In this document: in pieces, positions 9,737-22,807 of the stretch
How positions within the stretch are numbered: position 1 is the stretch's first letter
Layout: the number at the start of each line of letters is the position of its first letter
Assembly: GCF_020080045.1 (NCBI RefSeq)
Contig: NZ_CP083451.1
Location: 2,170,001 to 2,234,000 of the forward strand
Direction of reading: 5' to 3'
Source of the DNA: Comamonas odontotermitis
GTDB lineage: Bacteria > Pseudomonadota > Gammaproteobacteria > Burkholderiales > Burkholderiaceae_C
Length of the DNA stretch: 64,000 nucleotides
Program-made: the position numbers and the translations under genes
Notes under the pieces: model-generated
The model's database searches: none
What the model was told of the DNA's origin: nothing
The model's input: only the letters and a program-made list of their open reading frames with translations

Positions 9737-11593
9737 TTATTTCCGTGCGGGAGGAACGTCCGTGCAGGTGCCGTGCGCCACTTCTGCCGCCATGCCGATG
9801 CTTTCGCCCAGCGTGGGGTGCGGGTGGATGGTCTTGCCGATGTCCACGGTGTCAGCCCCCATTTCGATGGCCAGGGCGATTTCACCGATCATGTCGCCAG
9901 CGTGCGTGCCGACGATGCCGCCGCCCAGAATCCTGCCGTGGCCATGGGCCTCTGGCGAATCATCGAACAGCAGTTTGGTGAAGCCTTCGTCACGGCCATT
10001 GGCAATGGCGCGACCTGAAGCTGCCCAGGGGAACAGTCCCTTCTTGACCTTGATGCCTTGCGCCTTGGCCTGGTCTTCGGTCAGACCCACCCATGCCACT
10101 TCGGGGTCGGTATAGGCCACGCTCGGGATCACGCGGGCATTGAAGGCGGCCGAGGCCAGCTCCTTGTTGCCCTGCAGTTCACCGGCGATGACTTCGGCAG
10201 CCACGTGCGCTTCATGTACGGCCTTGTGTGCCAGCATGGGCTGGCCCACGATGTCGCCGATCGCAAAGATGTTGGGCACATTAGTGCGCATCTGGATGTC
10301 GACATTGATGAAACCCCGGTCGGTGACGGACACGCCAGCGGCTTCGGCGCCGATCTTCTTGCCATTGGGCGTGCGGCCCACGGCCTGCAGCACCAGGTCG
10401 TACACCTGGGGCTCGGGCACGGTGACGCCATCCTTGGCGGGCTCGAAGCTGACCTTGATGCCTTCGGGCGTGGCTTCGGCACCCACGGTCTTGGTATTGA
10501 CCATGATGTTGTCAAAGCGCGGCGCATTCATCTTCTGCCAGACCTTGACCAGATCGCGGTCGGCGCCCTGCATCAGGCCGTCCATCATTTCCACCACATC
10601 CAGGCGTGCGCCCAGCGTGCTGTAGACGGTACCCATTTCCAGGCCGATGATGCCGCCGCCCAGGATCAGCATGCGCTTGGGCACGCTCTTCAAGGCCAGC
10701 GCGCCGGTCGAGTCGACAATGCGCTCGTCCTTGGGCAGGAAAGGCAGATGCACGGCCTCGGAGCCCGCTGCGATGATGGCCTTCTTGAACTGCACGACCT
10801 TCTTGGCGCCGGTCTTCTCCTGGCCGTCGCCCGAGGTTTCCTGCACTTCGATGTGGTTGGCACTCACGAAGTTGCCATAGCCGCGCACGATGGTGACCTT
10901 GCGCATCTTGGCCATGCCTGCGAGACCGCCGGTCAGCTTGCCGATCACCTTTTCCTTGTGGCCACGCAAGGTGTCGATGTTGACCTTGGGGGCGCCGCCG
11001 TAGTCGATGCCCAGCGCCGCGAGGTGGCTGACCTCGTCCATGACTGCGGCCACGTGCAGCAGCGCCTTGGAAGGGATACAGCCCACGTTCAAGCACACGC
11101 CGCCCAGCGTCTTGTAGCGCTCAACCAGCACGACCTTGAGGCCCAGGTCGGCCGCGCGGAAAGCGGCAGAGTAGCCGCCAGGGCCACCGCCCAGCACCAC
11201 CACGTCGCAGTCTTCGTCGACCTGGCCGCTGTAGTTGCTTGCTATTGGAGCAGGAGCAGCAGGCGCTTGCGCTGCGGGCGCCGGCGCCTGTTGTGGTACA
11301 GATTCTGCGGGCGCAGCAGGGGCGGCACTGGGCGCAGGGGCCGATGCGGCGCCCTCCGCTGCTTCGAGCGACAGGATCACCGAGCCTTCGGCCACCTTGT
11401 CGCCGATCTTGACTTTGAGTTCCTTGACCACGCCAGCATGGCTCGACGGGATTTCCATCGAGGCCTTGTCGGACTCCACGGTGATCAGCGACTGGTCCTT
11501 GGCGACGGTATCGCCAGGCTTGACCAGCAGCTCGATCACGCCCACTTCAGCGAAATCACCAATGTCGGGGACTTTGATATCTACGATTGCCAT
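9737..11593 (-). CDS. lpdA: Dihydrolipoamide dehydrogenase (PDH E3) with N-terminal lipoyl domain
   Basis: A 618-residue FAD/NAD flavoprotein that reoxidises the lipoyl groups of the pyruvate dehydrogenase complex. Residues 1-80 are a biotinyl/lipoyl domain with the lipoylated lysine in [12 protein letters not shown] (about residue 44), followed by an Ala/Pro-rich linker (about 82-118) and then the E3 core: [17 protein letters not shown] (FAD), [13 protein letters not shown] (redox disulfide), an NAD site around [18 protein letters not shown], and the C-terminal HPHPTLGES dimer region with the catalytic histidine. E3 with its own lipoyl domain is known from Neisseria and Ralstonia. It is last in aceE-aceF-lpdA, 15 bp after aceF. 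Its likely terminator has been displaced 1.3 kb by an IS3-family insertion. Confidence 0.97.
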   Translation of the reverse strand: MAIVDIKVPDIGDFAEVGVIELLVKPGDTVAKDQSLITVESDKASMEIPSSHAGVVKELKVKIGDKVAEGSVILSLEAAEGAASAPAPSAAPAAPAESVPQQAPAPAAQAPAAPAPIASNYSGQVDEDCDVVVLGGGPGGYSAAFRAADLGLKVVLVERYKTLGGVCLNVGCIPSKALLHVAAVMDEVSHLAALGIDYGGAPKVNIDTLRGHKEKVIGKLTGGLAGMAKMRKVTIVRGYGNFVSANHIEVQETSGDGQEKTGAKKVVQFKKAIIAAGSEAVHLPFLPKDERIVDSTGALALKSVPKRMLILGGGIIGLEMGTVYSTLGARLDVVEMMDGLMQGADRDLVKVWQKMNAPRFDNIMVNTKTVGAEATPEGIKVSFEPAKDGVTVPEPQVYDLVLQAVGRTPNGKKIGAEAAGVSVTDRGFINVDIQMRTNVPNIFAIGDIVGQPMLAHKAVHEAHVAAEVIAGELQGNKELASAAFNARVIPSVAYTDPEVAWVGLTEDQAKAQGIKVKKGLFPWAASGRAIANGRDEGFTKLLFDDSPEAHGHGRILGGGIVGTHAGDMIGEIALAIEMGADTVDIGKTIHPHPTLGESIGMAAEVAHGTCTDVPPARK

Positions 11594-11608
11594 AGTGTGC
11601 GTCTCCGA

Positions 11609-13267
11609 TTACAGGATGATGCGGCGGTAATCCGCCAGCACCTGACCCAGATAGGCATTGAAGCGTGCAGCAGAAGCACCGTCGATGACACGGTGGTCGT
11701 ACGACAGCGACAGCGGCAGCATCAGACGCGGCACGAACTGCTTGCCGTCCCACACCGGCTTGATGGCCGATTTGGACAGGCCCAGGATGGCCACTTCCGG
11801 CGCATTCACGATAGGTGTGAAGTGCGTGCCGCCAATGCCGCCCAGCGACGAGATGGAGATGCAGCCGCCTTGCATGTCGGCAGCGCCCAGCTTGCCGTCG
11901 CGCGCCTTCTTGGCCAGCTCGCCCATTTCTGCGCTGATCTGGATGATGCCCTTCTTGTCAGCATCCTTGAGCACCGGCACGACCAGGCCATTGGGCGTGT
12001 CAGCGGCAAAGCCGATGTTGAAGTACTGCTTGTAGACGAGCGTGTCGCCATCCAGGCTGGTGTTGAACTCAGGGAATTTCTTGAGTGCGGCAACCAGCGC
12101 CTTGATGACGAAGGCCAGCATGGTGACCTTGACGCCGCTCTTCTCGTTCTCCTTGTTGGTGGAGACGCGGAAGGCTTCGAGCTCGGTGATGTCCGCTTCG
12201 TCGTTGTTGGTGACGTGCGGGATCATGACCCAGTTGCGGTGCAGGTTGGCGCCCGAGATTTTCTTGATGCGCGACAAGTCCTTGCGCTCCACGGCGCCGA
12301 ACTTGCTGAAATCCACCTTCGGCCATGGCAGCAGATCCATACCCACGCCAGAGCCACCGGCCGGTGCCTTGGCGGCCTGGGCCTTGGTCTGCACGGCGCC
12401 GGTCATCACCTGCTTGGTGAAGTTCTGCACGTCGTCCGCAGTGATGCGCCCCTTGTTGCCCGAACCCTTGACCTCTTCCAGCGGTACGCCCAGTTCGCGC
12501 GCAAACTTGCGCACCGAAGGCGATGCGTACGGCAGGCTGCCCGTAGGCGCCACGGTCGGATTGTGTGCGGGCACAGCAGCGGCAGGTGCGGCGCTTGCGG
12601 GCGCTGCCTGCGAGGATGCCGGAGCCGCTGCGGGCGCTTCTGCTTTAGGAGCGGCCTGCGCAGGTGCTGCAGCAGCTGCCGTATTGCCTTCCAGAACCGC
12701 CACCAGATCGCCCACATTGACCTTGTCGCCGATCTTGATCTTGAGCTCCTTGACCACGCCAGCGGCGGGCGACGGAATTTCCATCGAAGCCTTGTCGGAC
12801 TCCACGGTGAAGAGCGATTGCTCCTTGGTGACGGTGTCGCCCACCTTCACCAGCAGCTCGATCACGGCCACATCCTTGAAGTCGCCAATGTCGGGAACAT
12901 TGACGTTGATGGGGCCGGACGCAGCAGGTGCTGCTGCGGGTGCGAGGGCCGGTGCGGCCTGCGCAGGTGCCGCGACCGGAGCCTGGGCTGCAGGGGCGGC
13001 CGCGGCGGGAGCGGGTGCTGCAGCGCCATCGGCTGCTTCCATCTTGATGATGACCGAGCCTTCGGCAACCTTGTCGCCGATCTTGACGAGAATTTCCTTG
13101 ACCACGCCTGCGTGGCTGGACGGAATCTCCATCGAGGCCTTGTCGGACTCGACGGTGATCAGCGACTGGTCCTTGGCGACGGTGTCGCCAGGTTTGACGA
13201 GCAGCTCGATCACGCCCACTTCTGCAAAGTCACCAATATCGGGAACTTGAATGTCAATCAATGCCAT
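11609..13267 (-). CDS. aceF: Pyruvate dehydrogenase E2, dihydrolipoyllysine acetyltransferase
   Basis: A 552-residue E2 core subunit that transfers the acetyl group from lipoate to CoA. It has two lipoyl domains (lysines in [15 protein letters not shown] near residue 44 and [15 protein letters not shown] near 163) separated by Ala/Pro linkers, a peripheral subunit-binding domain ([27 protein letters not shown]), and the acetyltransferase domain ending in [15 protein letters not shown] with the catalytic HxxxD. It starts 20 bp after aceE and precedes lpdA by 15 bp, so the three form an operon. The first lipoyl domain is almost identical to that of the neighbouring E3. Confidence 0.97.
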   Translation of the reverse strand: MALIDIQVPDIGDFAEVGVIELLVKPGDTVAKDQSLITVESDKASMEIPSSHAGVVKEILVKIGDKVAEGSVIIKMEAADGAAAPAPAAAAPAAQAPVAAPAQAAPALAPAAAPAASGPINVNVPDIGDFKDVAVIELLVKVGDTVTKEQSLFTVESDKASMEIPSPAAGVVKELKIKIGDKVNVGDLVAVLEGNTAAAAAPAQAAPKAEAPAAAPASSQAAPASAAPAAAVPAHNPTVAPTGSLPYASPSVRKFARELGVPLEEVKGSGNKGRITADDVQNFTKQVMTGAVQTKAQAAKAPAGGSGVGMDLLPWPKVDFSKFGAVERKDLSRIKKISGANLHRNWVMIPHVTNNDEADITELEAFRVSTNKENEKSGVKVTMLAFVIKALVAALKKFPEFNTSLDGDTLVYKQYFNIGFAADTPNGLVVPVLKDADKKGIIQISAEMGELAKKARDGKLGAADMQGGCISISSLGGIGGTHFTPIVNAPEVAILGLSKSAIKPVWDGKQFVPRLMLPLSLSYDHRVIDGASAARFNAYLGQVLADYRRIIL

Positions 13268-13287
13268 TGTGCTGTCTCCTGCTGGCT

Positions 13288-15993
<2,706 letters not shown>

Positions 15994-16201
15994 GCTAGGC
16001 GTCTCCTTATTGACTGAACTGCTACGAATGACTGTGCCAGAGTTTCTCACATTTTTTGAGTATTTCAAATAGCGGTCTTCGTTTTTATATTATGAAAAAA
16101 TGCTGCAAACGCACAATTGACGGGCGTTTGCGCTGGCACAGGTACCACGATACGCCAGTTTCAGACGGTGGTTTGGCTCCCCCTCGTCTACACTCTGGGC
16201 C

Positions 16202-18742
16202 ATGAATCCGAATGAGAGTTCCGTCGCCGAAACGGAAAACAGCCGCCCCAGCCTGGTCCAGATGTGGCGCACCTGGTGGAAGGGTTTGTCGCCTGCGCGA
16301 CAGGATCGCTATGCATCGATTGCCCCGTTGGTGGCGGTCGTGATGTTTTTCATCGCCATCGTTGCAGCCTTCTGGTACCTGCGTATCGAGGAGTTCGAGC
16401 GTGAGCGCGAATCCATGCGCCGCGATGTGGAATACGCCCAGCAGCGCATTCGCCTGCGCCTGTCCGAGCGGCAGGAGCAATTGATGCGTCTGGCGCGCGA
16501 CGTGGGCAACCAGGACATCGACAAGAACGGCTTCAATGATCGCGCCGACACCATGATCAGCCAGTACGCCGAGCTGCAGGCGCTGAGCTGGCTGGATGCC
16601 AAGCGCCAGGTGCGCGCGACGCAGTTTGGGCCGAGCGTGGCCTCCGAAGACCTGCTGACCGTGGATGAAGTCATCAGCAAGAAGGAGCTGGTCGACCTGT
16701 TCGACATGGCGCGCGACCTGCAGCAGCCGGTGTACTCGCAGCCGCTGTCTACCAAAGGCACCTCGCCCATGCTGCTGCTGGAAGTGCCCATCAGCCAAAA
16801 GGGGCGCTTTGGCGGCGTGCTGCTGGCGGAGTTTTCCATCGACAACCTGCTGCGCTACGCCACGCCCACGGAAGTACTGGCGCGCTACGCCGTCACGCTC
16901 AAAGACGGCAACGGCACCACCATTGCCGGCACCCCGCTCGCCCCACGCGCGGCAGCCCAGCGCCTGCTGCCCTGGCGCGCCGTGCCCAATGAATACGAGA
17001 TACCCATCGCCCCGGTGGGCAACAGCCTCAAGCTCCGTGCCCAGGCCTACCATACCTCGCTAGGCCTGGTCAGCAACGGCCTGTTCTGGCTCGTGGGCGT
17101 GCTCAGCTTCATGACGGCCTGGCTGCTGCTGGCCACCTGGCGACACACACGCAAGCGCATCCGCACGCAGGAAGCGCTGCAGGGCGAGACCAATTTCCGC
17201 CGCGCGATGGAAAACAGCGTGCTGACCGGCATGCGCGCGCTCGATCTGCAGGGCCGCATCACCTACGTGAACGCCGCGTTCTGCCAGATGACCGGCTGGA
17301 GCGAGGGCGAGCTGGTGGGCAAGATGCCACCCTACCCCTACTGGCCCGAAGGCGACCAGAGCACCTACCACGACATGCTGATCGACGAGATGAGCGGCAA
17401 GGTCTTTCCCGGAGGCTTTCAGATGCGTGTGCGGCGCAAGAACGGCTCCATGTTCGAGGCGCGCCTCTATGTATCTCCGCTGATCGACGGCCACGGCCGC
17501 CAGACGGGCTGGATGACCTCGATGACCGACATCACCGAGCCCAACCGCATCCGTGAGCAGCTGTCCGCATCCTACGAGCGCTTCACCATCGTGCTCGAAG
17601 CGCTGGACGCTTCCGTCTCCGTTGCACCATTAGGCAGTGCAGAGCTGCTGTTTGCCAACAAGCTCTACCGGCAATGGTTCGGCTCGCAGACCGTGGGCCA
17701 CCTGCAGCTGGTGGCGCAGGCCGGTGTGCTGCCCAGCAACAACCAGGCATCTACCAGCCTGGACGATGAGGACGGCCTGATGGGCCTGCCCAGCGACGAG
17801 ATCACCACCGCCGTGGCGGGCAACGCGGAAATCTACATTCCAGAGCTGGGCAAGTGGCTGGAGGTGCGCTCGCGCTACCTCAACTGGGTGGACGGACGCC
17901 TGGCCCAGATGGTGATTGCCACCGACATCACCCAGCGCCGCCTGGCCGAGGAACAGGCCTCTCGCCAGGCCGAGAAAGCTGCTACCGTCAGCCGCCTGGT
18001 GACCATGGGCGAGATGGCTTCCAGCGTGGCGCACGAGCTGAACCAGCCGCTGTCGGCCATCAGCAACTACTGCAGCGGCATGGTCTCGCGTATCAAGAAC
18101 GGCACGCTCAGCGAAGAGGCCCTGCTGGGCGCGTTGGAAAAGACGGCCCACCAGGCGCAACGCGCCGGCCAGGTGATCCACCGCATCCGTGCGTTCGTCA
18201 AGCGCAGCGAGCCCAACCACGAACTCGCCGATGTGGCGGAAATCGTCAGCGAGGCGGTAGAGCTCGGCTCCATCGAACTCAAGCGCCACAACGTGCGCCT
18301 GTCGCACCATGTGGCGGCGCGCCTGCCCCAGATCCGGGTGGACAGCATCCTGATCGAACAGGTGCTGATCAATCTGATGAAGAACGGCGCCGAATCGATT
18401 GCCAATGCAGGCCGCCCGCCACACCAGCGCATGGTGGAATTGCGGGTGGTGCCCCGCAAGATTGGCGATGCGGATGTGATAGAGTTTTCTGTTCAAGATA
18501 CGGGGCGCGGCCTGTCACCCGAGGTTCTCGACAGATTGTTTCAGGCTTTCTTCTCTACCAAGAGCGAAGGCATGGGCATTGGCCTGAATCTTTGCCGTTC
18601 GATTGTGGAATCGCACCATGGCCGGATGCAGGCCGATAACATCTACAATGGCAACGAGGTGACGGGTTGTAAGTTCAGCTTCTGGATTCCGGTGGCCCGT
18701 GCTGCTGAATCTGCTGAATCGCCGGCGCGACAGCAATACTGA
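16202..18742 (+). CDS. Membrane sensor histidine kinase with PAS domain
   Basis: An 846-residue two-component sensor. Membrane segment 1 lies at about 38-60; an extracytoplasmic sensor region at about 61-285 follows (with LRLSERQEQLMRLARDV at its start); membrane segment 2 at about 287-315. Then come a PAS domain (NFRRAMENSVLTGMRALD..GRITYVNAAFCQMTGWSE), a second PAS-like region, and a HisKA domain with the phospho-accepting histidine in ASSVAHELNQPLSAISNYC (about residue 611), then HATPase_c with IEQVLINLMKNGAESI and DTGRGLSPEVLDRLF. The layout is that of DctB/TtrS-like or FixL-like kinases. The cognate regulator starts 16 bp after the stop. The signal is unknown. Confidence 0.93.
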   Translation: MNPNESSVAETENSRPSLVQMWRTWWKGLSPARQDRYASIAPLVAVVMFFIAIVAAFWYLRIEEFERERESMRRDVEYAQQRIRLRLSERQEQLMRLARDVGNQDIDKNGFNDRADTMISQYAELQALSWLDAKRQVRATQFGPSVASEDLLTVDEVISKKELVDLFDMARDLQQPVYSQPLSTKGTSPMLLLEVPISQKGRFGGVLLAEFSIDNLLRYATPTEVLARYAVTLKDGNGTTIAGTPLAPRAAAQRLLPWRAVPNEYEIPIAPVGNSLKLRAQAYHTSLGLVSNGLFWLVGVLSFMTAWLLLATWRHTRKRIRTQEALQGETNFRRAMENSVLTGMRALDLQGRITYVNAAFCQMTGWSEGELVGKMPPYPYWPEGDQSTYHDMLIDEMSGKVFPGGFQMRVRRKNGSMFEARLYVSPLIDGHGRQTGWMTSMTDITEPNRIREQLSASYERFTIVLEALDASVSVAPLGSAELLFANKLYRQWFGSQTVGHLQLVAQAGVLPSNNQASTSLDDEDGLMGLPSDEITTAVAGNAEIYIPELGKWLEVRSRYLNWVDGRLAQMVIATDITQRRLAEEQASRQAEKAATVSRLVTMGEMASSVAHELNQPLSAISNYCSGMVSRIKNGTLSEEALLGALEKTAHQAQRAGQVIHRIRAFVKRSEPNHELADVAEIVSEAVELGSIELKRHNVRLSHHVAARLPQIRVDSILIEQVLINLMKNGAESIANAGRPPHQRMVELRVVPRKIGDADVIEFSVQDTGRGLSPEVLDRLFQAFFSTKSEGMGIGLNLCRSIVESHHGRMQADNIYNGNEVTGCKFSFWIPVARAAESAESPARQQY

Positions 18743-18757
18743 TAGAAGGAATTGTGC

Positions 18758-19390
18758 ATGAGCTTGATCCCGAAGAAGGGCACGGTATACGTGGTGGATG
18801 ACGACGAGGCAGTTCGTGATTCGCTGCAATGGCTGCTGGAGGGCAAGGACTACCGCGTACGTTGCTTTGACTCTGCCGAGTCGTTCCTGGCGCGCTACGA
18901 CCCACGCGAAGTGGCCTGTCTGATCGTGGATATCCGCATGGGCGGCATGAGCGGCCTGGAACTGCAGGATCGCCTCATCGAAAACAAATCCCCGCTGCCA
19001 GTCGTCTTCATCACCGGCCACGGCGATGTGCCGATGGCTGTGGACACGATGAAAAAAGGCGCCATGGACTTCATCCAGAAGCCCTTTGACGAAGCCCATC
19101 TGGACTCCCTGGTCGAGCGCATGCTGGACAAGGCCCGCGACTCGTTCGCAGGCCACCAGCAGGCCGCAAGCCGCGATGCCCTGTTGGCCAAGCTCACCAG
19201 CCGCGAATCGCAAGTGCTGGAGCGCATCGTGGCCGGGCGCCTGAACAAGCAGATCGCCGACGATCTGGGCATCAGCATCAAGACCGTTGAGGCGCACCGC
19301 GCCAACATCATGGAAAAGCTGGGCGCCAATACCGTCGCCGACCTGCTCAAGATTGCACTGGGATCGCAAGCGCCAGCCAAGGCATCGTGA
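18758..19390 (+). CDS. FixJ/TtrR-type response regulator
   Basis: A 210-residue regulator with a receiver domain (VYVVDDDEAVRDSL, phospho-accepting D58 in CLIVDIRMGG, switch residues in FITGHGDVPMAV and the lysine in FIQKPFD) and a C-terminal LuxR-type HTH (LTSRESQVLERIVAGRLNKQIADDLGISIKTVEAHR). The start is the ATG at 18758 behind AGAAGGA (18744-18750), not the TTG two codons earlier. It forms an operon with the preceding kinase. Its targets cannot be read here; the divergent aceEF-lpdA operon on the far side of the kinase gene is one candidate. Confidence 0.93.
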   Translation: MSLIPKKGTVYVVDDDEAVRDSLQWLLEGKDYRVRCFDSAESFLARYDPREVACLIVDIRMGGMSGLELQDRLIENKSPLPVVFITGHGDVPMAVDTMKKGAMDFIQKPFDEAHLDSLVERMLDKARDSFAGHQQAASRDALLAKLTSRESQVLERIVAGRLNKQIADDLGISIKTVEAHRANIMEKLGANTVADLLKIALGSQAPAKAS

Positions 19391-19443
19391 TAAATTAGCG
19401 GCCTTCCCGCTCGGACAAAGAACTACGGTTTTTATAGCTATAT

Positions 19444-19480
19444 GCGCTTGTACCGCCTGCGGTACGGCGCATTTTCTTTT
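19444..19480 (+). terminator. Probable terminator after the two-component genes
   Basis: GTACCGC, a CT loop and GCGGTAC, extended by GCGC/GGCGC, then ATTTTCTTTT. It lies between the regulator stop and the folD start. Confidence 0.55.
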
Positions 19481-19498
19481 GGCATTTTGAATTCAGAC

Positions 19499-20347
19499 AT
19501 GACCGCTCAACTGATCGATGGCAAGGCCCTCTCCCAACAACTGCGTGCTGATGTGAAGGCGCGCGCCGACAAGCTCAAAGCTCGGGGGGTCGTGCCCGGC
19601 CTCGCCGTCATCCTGGTGGGCGACAACCAGGCCAGCCAGGTCTATGTACGCAACAAGGTCAAGTCCTGCGAGGAGTGCGGCTTTCACTCTGTACTGGAAA
19701 AGTACGATGCCAGCATGACCGAGGCCGAGCTGCTCGCCCGCGTCGAAGCGCTCAACAATGACCCAAGCATCCACGGCATCCTGGTGCAGTTGCCCCTGCC
19801 CAAGCACATCGACGACCACAAGGTGATCGAAGCCATCTCGCCCAAGAAGGATGTGGACGGCTTTCACGTAGCCAGCGCCGGTGCACTGATGGTGGGCGAA
19901 GTCGGCTTCAAGGCCTGCACACCCTATGGCTGCATGAAGATGCTCGAATCCATTGGCATGAAAGACCTGCGCGGCAAGCACGCCGTGGTCATCGGCCGCT
20001 CCAACATCGTGGGCAAGCCCATGGCCATGATGCTGCTGGCTGCCAATGCCACGGTCACCATCACCCACAGCGGCACCGCCGACCTCGCGGCCATGACACG
20101 CCAGGCCGACATCGTGGTTGCCGCCGTAGGCAAGGTGGGCGTGCTGACCGCCGACATGGTCAAGCCCGGCGCCGTGGTCATCGACGTGGGCATGAACCGC
20201 GATGCCGATGGCAAGCTGTGTGGCGACGTTGATTTTGACGGTGTCAAGGAAGTGGCGGGCTACATCACCCCCGTGCCCGGCGGTGTGGGCCCAATGACCA
20301 TCACCATGCTCATGGTCAACACGCTGGAGTCGGCCGAGCGCGCCTGA
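19499..20347 (+). CDS. folD: Bifunctional methylenetetrahydrofolate dehydrogenase/cyclohydrolase
   Basis: A 282-residue cytoplasmic enzyme that interconverts 5,10-methylene-, methenyl- and 10-formyl-tetrahydrofolate with NADP. Signatures: [20 protein letters not shown] with the catalytic lysine, [20 protein letters not shown], and the Rossmann segment [18 protein letters not shown], ending in [16 protein letters not shown]. The start is [11 protein letters not shown] at 19499; the frame extends to 19442 over a terminator hairpin, so the longer start is rejected. No strong ribosome site is seen. Length is normal for FolD. Confidence 0.97.
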   Translation: MTAQLIDGKALSQQLRADVKARADKLKARGVVPGLAVILVGDNQASQVYVRNKVKSCEECGFHSVLEKYDASMTEAELLARVEALNNDPSIHGILVQLPLPKHIDDHKVIEAISPKKDVDGFHVASAGALMVGEVGFKACTPYGCMKMLESIGMKDLRGKHAVVIGRSNIVGKPMAMMLLAANATVTITHSGTADLAAMTRQADIVVAAVGKVGVLTADMVKPGAVVIDVGMNRDADGKLCGDVDFDGVKEVAGYITPVPGGVGPMTITMLMVNTLESAERA

Positions 20348-20407
20348 GGCCTGCGCAAGGACCGGGCGGGTACCCGCCACAGGCCTGTCAAAAACTATTA
20401 AAACGAT

Positions 20408-20447
20408 AGCTGCTGGCGTGCTCCCATTGCGCGCCAGCAGCTTTTTT
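20408..20447 (+). terminator. folD terminator
   Basis: AGCTGCTGGCG (20408-20418) pairs with CGCCAGCAGCT (20432-20442), followed by six T. The preceding AAAACGATAGCTG block resembles a short repeat scattered in Comamonadaceae intergenic DNA. Confidence 0.8.
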
Positions 20448-20549
20448 CATGTTCAAATGGCTGGCAATGCCCCGTTCGCCAGCAGTAGTTCAGATATTGC
20501 GCCAATAATGCATTGATTGCAGGGCAATACGCCCCATCTAACCAGCACC

Positions 20550-22610
20550 ATGACCAATCCATTGCTCGACTTCAGCGGTCTGCCCCGCTTTGACCAGGTA
20601 CAACCCGAACACATTGCACCCGCCATCGACCAGTTGCTGGCCGAAAGCGAAACCGCCCTCAAGACGGTGACGGCGCCGGATTTTCCCGCGCAATGGAGTG
20701 AAATCGCCAAAGTGCTGGATGTGACGACCGAGAAGCTCGGCCGCGCCTGGGGCATGGTGGGCCACCTCAATTCAGTGGCCGACACGCCCGAACTGCGCGC
20801 AGCCTACAACGCGGAAATGCCCAAGGTCACCGCGTTCTGGACGCAACTGGGCTCGGACGAGGCACTGTACGCCAAGTACAAGGCCATCGATCCCGCCACC
20901 TTGAATGCAGAGCAGAAGCAGGCCTGGGACAACGCCATGCGCAACTTCGTGCTCGGTGGTGCAGAGCTGCAGGGCAAGGCACGCGACGAATATGCTGCAT
21001 TGCAAGAAAAGAGCGCCCTCGCCTGCCAGAAGTACAGCGAAAACGCCATGGATGCGACCGACCAGTTCGCCTACTATGCAGCGCTGGAAGAACTGGATGG
21101 CGTGCCACAGGATGTGATAGCCGCAGCCCGGGCGGCCGCCGAAGCCGACGGCAAGGACGGCTACAAGCTGACCCTGAAGATTCCCAGCTACCTGCCCGTG
21201 ATGCAGTTTGCCAAGAGCAGCGCACTGCGTGAGACGCTCTACCGCGCCTACACCACCCGTGCCAGTGAATTTGGCGATGCCAAGCTCGACAACACGCCGC
21301 TGATGGTCGACATCCTGAAAATGCGCGAGCAAGAAGCGCATCTGCTGGGGTATGCCAATTTTGGCGAGCTCTCCGTAGCGCCCAAGATGGCCAAATCATC
21401 GCAACAGGTGCTGGACTTCTTGCAGGAACTGGCCAGCAAGGCCAAGCCCTTTGGCGAAAAGGACGTGCAGGACCTGCGCGAGTACGCCCGTACGGAGCTG
21501 GGCCTGGCCGACCCGCAGGCCTGGGACTGGGGCTATATCGGCGAGCATCTGAAGGAAGCGCGCTATGCCTTCAGCGAGCAGGAGCTCAAGCAATACTTCC
21601 CTGCCCCCAAGGTGCTGGCAGGGCTGTTTCGCATCGTCGAGACCCTGTTTGGCGTGCAGATCAGGCGGGACTTGGCCCCCGTGTGGAACGAGGCAGTGCA
21701 GTTCTACCGCATCGAGCGCAATGGCGAACTGGTAGGCCAGTTCTACCTGGATCCTCCTGCGCGCAACGGCAAGCGCGGAGGCGCATGGATGGATGATGTG
21801 CGCACCCGCTGGCTGCGGCCGGACAACGGGCAGTTGCAGACGCCCATTGCCCACCTGGTATGCAATTTTGCTGCCGGCGTGGACGGCAAGCCGCCGCTGC
21901 TCACGCATGACGATGTCATCACCCTTTTCCACGAAACCGGCCATGGCCTGCACCACATGCTCACCCAGGTGAACGAGCGTGATGTCTCGGGCATCAGTGG
22001 CGTGGAATGGGATGCCGTCGAACTCCCCAGCCAGTTCATGGAAAACTTCTGCTGGGAGTGGGAAGTGCTGCGCCACATGACCGCCCATGTGGACACCGGC
22101 GAGCCGCTGCCACGCGCGCTGTACGACAAGATGATTGCAGCCAAGAACTTTCAGTCGGGCATGCAGACCCTGCGCCAGATCGAGTTCTCGCTGTTTGACA
22201 TGCGCATCCATACCGAACTGCAGGGCGACGGCATCCATGCCGACGCGCTCTATGGTGTGATGCACGACGTGCGCCGCCAGGTGGCCGTGCTGCCCCAGCC
22301 TGCATTCAACCGCATGCCCAACACCTTCACGCATATTTTTGCAGGCGGTTACGCTGCGGGTTACTACAGCTACAAATGGGCAGAAGTGCTGAGCGCCGAC
22401 GCCTTTGCGGGCTTTGAAGAAGCCGCCAAGGCCAAGGGCAGCAGCGACGTTGTCGATGCTGAGGTGGGCCAACGCTATCTGCACGCCATTCTGGAAGCAG
22501 GCGGCAGCCGCCCGGCGATGGAATCGTTCAAGGCCTTCCGGGGACGCGAGCCGCAACTGGACGCCTTGCTGCGCCACCAGGGCATGCAGGCAGAGGCCGC
22601 CACTGCCTGA
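20550..22610 (+). CDS. prlC: Oligopeptidase A, M3-family zinc metallopeptidase
   Basis: A 686-residue cytoplasmic endopeptidase that degrades short peptides such as cleaved signal peptides. It has the M3 zinc site HETGH (from about residue 461, in LFHETGHGLHHML) and the downstream GVEWDAVELPSQFMENFCWE block with the third zinc ligand E, plus the C-terminal FAGGYAAGYYSYKWAEVLSADAF block. Start chosen at MTNPLLDFSG; the frame begins 33 bp earlier. It is a single gene with its own terminator. Confidence 0.95.
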   Translation: MTNPLLDFSGLPRFDQVQPEHIAPAIDQLLAESETALKTVTAPDFPAQWSEIAKVLDVTTEKLGRAWGMVGHLNSVADTPELRAAYNAEMPKVTAFWTQLGSDEALYAKYKAIDPATLNAEQKQAWDNAMRNFVLGGAELQGKARDEYAALQEKSALACQKYSENAMDATDQFAYYAALEELDGVPQDVIAAARAAAEADGKDGYKLTLKIPSYLPVMQFAKSSALRETLYRAYTTRASEFGDAKLDNTPLMVDILKMREQEAHLLGYANFGELSVAPKMAKSSQQVLDFLQELASKAKPFGEKDVQDLREYARTELGLADPQAWDWGYIGEHLKEARYAFSEQELKQYFPAPKVLAGLFRIVETLFGVQIRRDLAPVWNEAVQFYRIERNGELVGQFYLDPPARNGKRGGAWMDDVRTRWLRPDNGQLQTPIAHLVCNFAAGVDGKPPLLTHDDVITLFHETGHGLHHMLTQVNERDVSGISGVEWDAVELPSQFMENFCWEWEVLRHMTAHVDTGEPLPRALYDKMIAAKNFQSGMQTLRQIEFSLFDMRIHTELQGDGIHADALYGVMHDVRRQVAVLPQPAFNRMPNTFTHIFAGGYAAGYYSYKWAEVLSADAFAGFEEAAKAKGSSDVVDAEVGQRYLHAILEAGGSRPAMESFKAFRGREPQLDALLRHQGMQAEAATA

Positions 22611-22637
22611 GAGCGTTGCCCCTTGCACTGAAAACCC

Positions 22638-22679
22638 AGCCTCGCAGCGGCCAACCAGTGGCAAGCTGCGAGGCTTTTT
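22638..22679 (+). terminator. prlC terminator
   Basis: AGCCTCGCAGC (22638-22648) pairs with GCTGCGAGGCT (22665-22675), then TTTTT. Confidence 0.85.
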
Positions 22680-22807
22680 CACAACGCAGACGTGGTATCC
22701 GGCCCGCGCAGGCCGGTGCCCTTGTCTCTGTTGCACTCTGCAATGGAAGCCATGCCTGTTTTGGGCATAATGGGCTGGATAACACGACAATGAACCGAGG
22801 GATCACT

